Part shown: positions 8,035 through 9,133 of the stretch, piece after piece
Numbering within the stretch: position 1 is the first letter of the stretch
Layout: every line of letters begins with the position of its first letter
Assembly: GCA_020722645.1 (NCBI GenBank)
Contig: DYKL01000124.1
Coordinates: 1-9,133 of the forward strand
DNA length: 9,133 nucleotides
Direction: 5' to 3'
DNA from: Acetofilamentum sp.
Lineage (GTDB): Bacteria > Bacteroidota > Bacteroidia > Bacteroidales > JAFGUD01
Translations under genes and position numbers: made by a program
Notes under the pieces: generated by a model
Told to the model about the DNA's origin: nothing
The model's input: the letters and a program-made list of their open reading frames with translations, nothing else
Database searches by the model: none

Positions 8035-8183
8035 CAATAATTCGTTAATTTTTCAATTAGCGTCATCCTGAGTGATAACGAAGGAAGCAAATTATTGATT
8101 TTCAATTATTTACCAATTTGTAGCTCGTATAAACATAATTCGCTGAATATTAACAAATTACTATGAAATATACCGAACTATTG
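8035..8183 (+). repeat. 149-bp MITE/REP-like repeat, copy B
   Basis: This is the inverted partner of copy A. The half nearest argS (8035-8107) is identical to copy A over 73 bp, and the distal half (8108-8183) has drifted by 14 substitutions. Its terminal repeats are the same CAATARTTCG type. Within the identical half, CAATAATT (8035-8042) and AATTATTG (8090-8097) are reverse complements. They could pair around the core at about 8062-8086, giving a 63-nt stem-loop. The conserved end faces argS, just as copy A's faces the thioredoxin-like gene. Confidence 0.85.
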
Positions 8184-8605
8184 ATTAAAAAAAAATAGAA
8201 AAATAAGTGAATTTGATTGAATCGAATAATTGTTTGACTTTTATATCTAATAATTAAACAAAATTGAAATTTAAAAGATGACAAATTGTCAGTATACTTG
8301 GTTCGGATTATTTATAATAAAGTACCTAAATTTTTAAAAAAAATGAAATAGCTAACCCGAAACAAAAAGTAAGCGAAAAATAAAGAGTTAATAAAAAACA
8401 CTATTTATCTGATAATCAATGATTTATGAAAATTTTCATTAAACACACAGAAATAGGGAGATTTTAAATATTTCTATATAGCTGAATTTCAGTTATTTAT
8501 ATTTTTTATGAATACTTACGTATAGATAAAAAAAATTGAAAATATTTTTTATATCACACTGATTACATTTATAAACAGCACACAAAAATTTAAGTTAAAA
8601 ATTGT
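8184..8605. other. AT-rich stretch with no gene seen
   Basis: No plausible protein-coding frame or RNA gene was found. Two perfect dyads stand out: TGACAAATTGTCA at 8279-8291 (6-bp arms around one base) and ATGAAAATTTTCAT at 8426-8439. The first has the size of a transcription factor site but has no obvious target beside it. The second may simply reflect base composition. Confidence 0.5.
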
Positions 8606-8618
8606 TACACATGTAAAC
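8604..8618. promoter_or_regulatory. TACAnnTGTA operator-like dyad 1
   Basis: GTTACA-CA-TGTAAAC contains an exact TACAnnTGTA core at 8606-8615, with six paired bases per side (TTACACATGTAA). It lies 101 bp, centre to centre, before dyad 2. This core is the form recognised by BlaI/MecI/CopY-family winged-helix repressors. No such regulator is encoded in the window, so the protein that binds is an inference. Confidence 0.35.
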
Positions 8619-8704
8619 AAATCTTTATGACATCAAATTGATTTACAAAGATTTACCTTATGTGTTTAAATATATTGTTATGTAATTGTATGCCACTATG
8701 CTGT

Positions 8705-8718
8705 TTTACATTTGTAAA
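8705..8718. promoter_or_regulatory. TACAnnTGTA operator-like dyad 2
   Basis: TTTACA-TT-TGTAAA is a perfect dyad with 6-bp arms. It is followed by the same flanking bases (ACA) as dyad 3, and the shared 14-base core makes the pair a direct repeat. Its TTTG (8711-8714) also serves as the -33 element of the candidate promoter. Confidence 0.45.
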
Positions 8719-8740
8719 CACATGTTTTAGTTTACATTTG
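8711..8740 (+). promoter_or_regulatory. Candidate promoter embedded in dyads 2 and 3
   Basis: TTTG at 8711-8714 and TACATTTG at 8733-8740 are 18 bp apart, slightly short of the usual 19-21 bp of the Bacteroidetes promoter. Transcription would start near 8746 and run into the decayed T9SS sorting domain. Because both elements lie inside the two dyads, this looks like a repressor-controlled promoter whose gene has been lost. Confidence 0.4.
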
Positions 8741-8745
8741 TAAAC
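8730..8745. promoter_or_regulatory. TACAnnTGTA operator-like dyad 3
   Basis: GTTTACA-TT-TGTAAAC is a perfect 7+2+7 dyad, the strongest of the three. Its centre is 26 bp from dyad 2, about two and a half helical turns. Its TACATTTG (8733-8740) is also a perfect TAnnTTTG -7 octamer, so a bound repressor would cover the promoter. Confidence 0.5.
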
Positions 8746-8823
8746 ATAATTATTCGATTTACTTAAAGCTGCTATTTAAAACAACAATATTAAATGTATT
8801 TAAAAAGGGTTTTTGAATTTATC

Positions 8824-9015
8824 TTCTCTAATGATGATATTGAAATTAATTCAACTACTAAAACATAATTTATAATACGAATCAAGAATTGAAGTTTTAC
8901 TGGCAGGTGCAGATAAGTTCAGGACAAGTAACTGTAAAAGGCGAATTGTCTTAATCATCTATCTGTACCATAATATCTCATCTGATTTAAAATAAACACA
9001 TAAATGCTAATTTTC
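8824..9015 (+). pseudogene. Decayed T9SS type A C-terminal sorting domain (remnant of a secreted cargo gene)
   Basis: Pieces of a T9SS C-terminal sorting domain can be read in order across three frames. FSNDDIEINSTTKT ends at 8865, where the domain's NPF...TEI segment is expected. YNTNQEL and then VQISSGQVTVKGELS end at 8951, matching the usual IYNxxGxEL...VxI..G...V.G.EL part. IYLYHNISSD starts at 8957, matching the GxYLYxLIxDG strand. INT-stop-MLIF spans 8992-9015, matching the closing VDTKxMIL. Fragments 1, 2 and 3 are each separated by a one-base loss (5 nt where 6 are expected), and further lesions lie near 8990 and 9001. The total span of about 64 codons is right for the domain. Local G+C at about 8895-8950 is clearly above its surroundings, as for former coding DNA. 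T9SS carries such proteins to the cell surface. The passenger part is absent. The match was recognised by eye, and no search was run. Confidence 0.5.
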
Positions 9016-9133
9016 ATCATCATTATTGCAATGCTTAATTAGATTTATTTATAGAGAAATACAAAACTAATTATTTACATCCTAACTTTAATTGAAAATT
9101 TCACACTACAATCTCAAATTACTGATATTCAAA
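9016..9133. other. Window end, nothing recognised
   Basis: This is AT-rich sequence with stops in all frames. I see no gene start, hairpin or repeat that can be supported. Confidence 0.5.

Noticed and set aside
8794..8868. 24-codon frame MYLKRVFEF... downstream of the operator cluster
   Set aside because: Its second half reads better as the first fragment of the decayed T9SS sorting domain, so the frame is likely an accident of the frameshifts and not a small protein gene.
1..9133. CRISPR array, tRNA, rRNA, riboswitch or complete insertion sequence
   Set aside because: No regularly spaced direct repeats, cloverleaf, conserved rRNA segment or transposase frame was found. The only repeated sequence is the inverted 149-bp pair and the short operator dyads.

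Overview
The window is very AT-rich (roughly a quarter G+C by eye) and reads as the chromosome of a Bacteroidota (Bacteroidetes) bacterium. The evidence for this is: start codons preceded by A-rich leaders with no Shine-Dalgarno sequence; promoters of the TTTG / TAnnTTTG type used by the Bacteroidetes primary sigma factor; an arginyl-tRNA synthetase and a phosphosugar mutase of the sizes usual in that phylum; a DUF4369-like/thioredoxin secreted protein; and the remains of a type IX secretion (T9SS) sorting domain. It is probably an uncultured Bacteroidales-like organism, but genus cannot be read from the sequence.

Layout. 1-387 is gene-free and ends in a good promoter. 388-1284 (+) encodes a stand-alone caspase-like (C14) protease with an intact His/Cys dyad. 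A 23-codon frame overlaps its stop by ATGA and runs into a strong hairpin (1351-1391) that can terminate transcription from both sides. On the minus strand come a phosphoglucomutase/phosphomannomutase (1407-3134) and, upstream of it, a family 2 glycosyltransferase whose likely start is 4146. They may be cotranscribed and fit sugar activation and glycan assembly. A secreted thioredoxin-fold protein (4592-6145, +) and argS (6202-7983, -) converge with only 56 bp between them.

This convergent pair is bracketed by two inverted copies of a 149-bp element (4335-4483 and 8035-8183) with imperfect terminal inverted repeats. The copies share a 73-bp identical end containing a REP-like core (GTCATCCTGAG...CGAAGGA), and that end faces the neighbouring start codon in both cases. 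It looks like a non-autonomous MITE/REP-type repeat.

8184-9133 has no intact gene but is not empty. It holds three TACAnnTGTA dyads, the operator form used by BlaI/MecI/CopY-type repressors. Two of them sit 26 bp apart and themselves contain the -33 and -7 elements of a Bacteroidetes-type promoter. Downstream, at about 8824-9015, is a frame-broken relic of a T9SS type A C-terminal sorting domain, readable across three frames.

No complete new multi-gene system is evident. The items most worth a second look are the caspase transcription unit with its overlapping mini-ORF, the paired repeat element, the operator/promoter composite and the decayed T9SS cargo gene.
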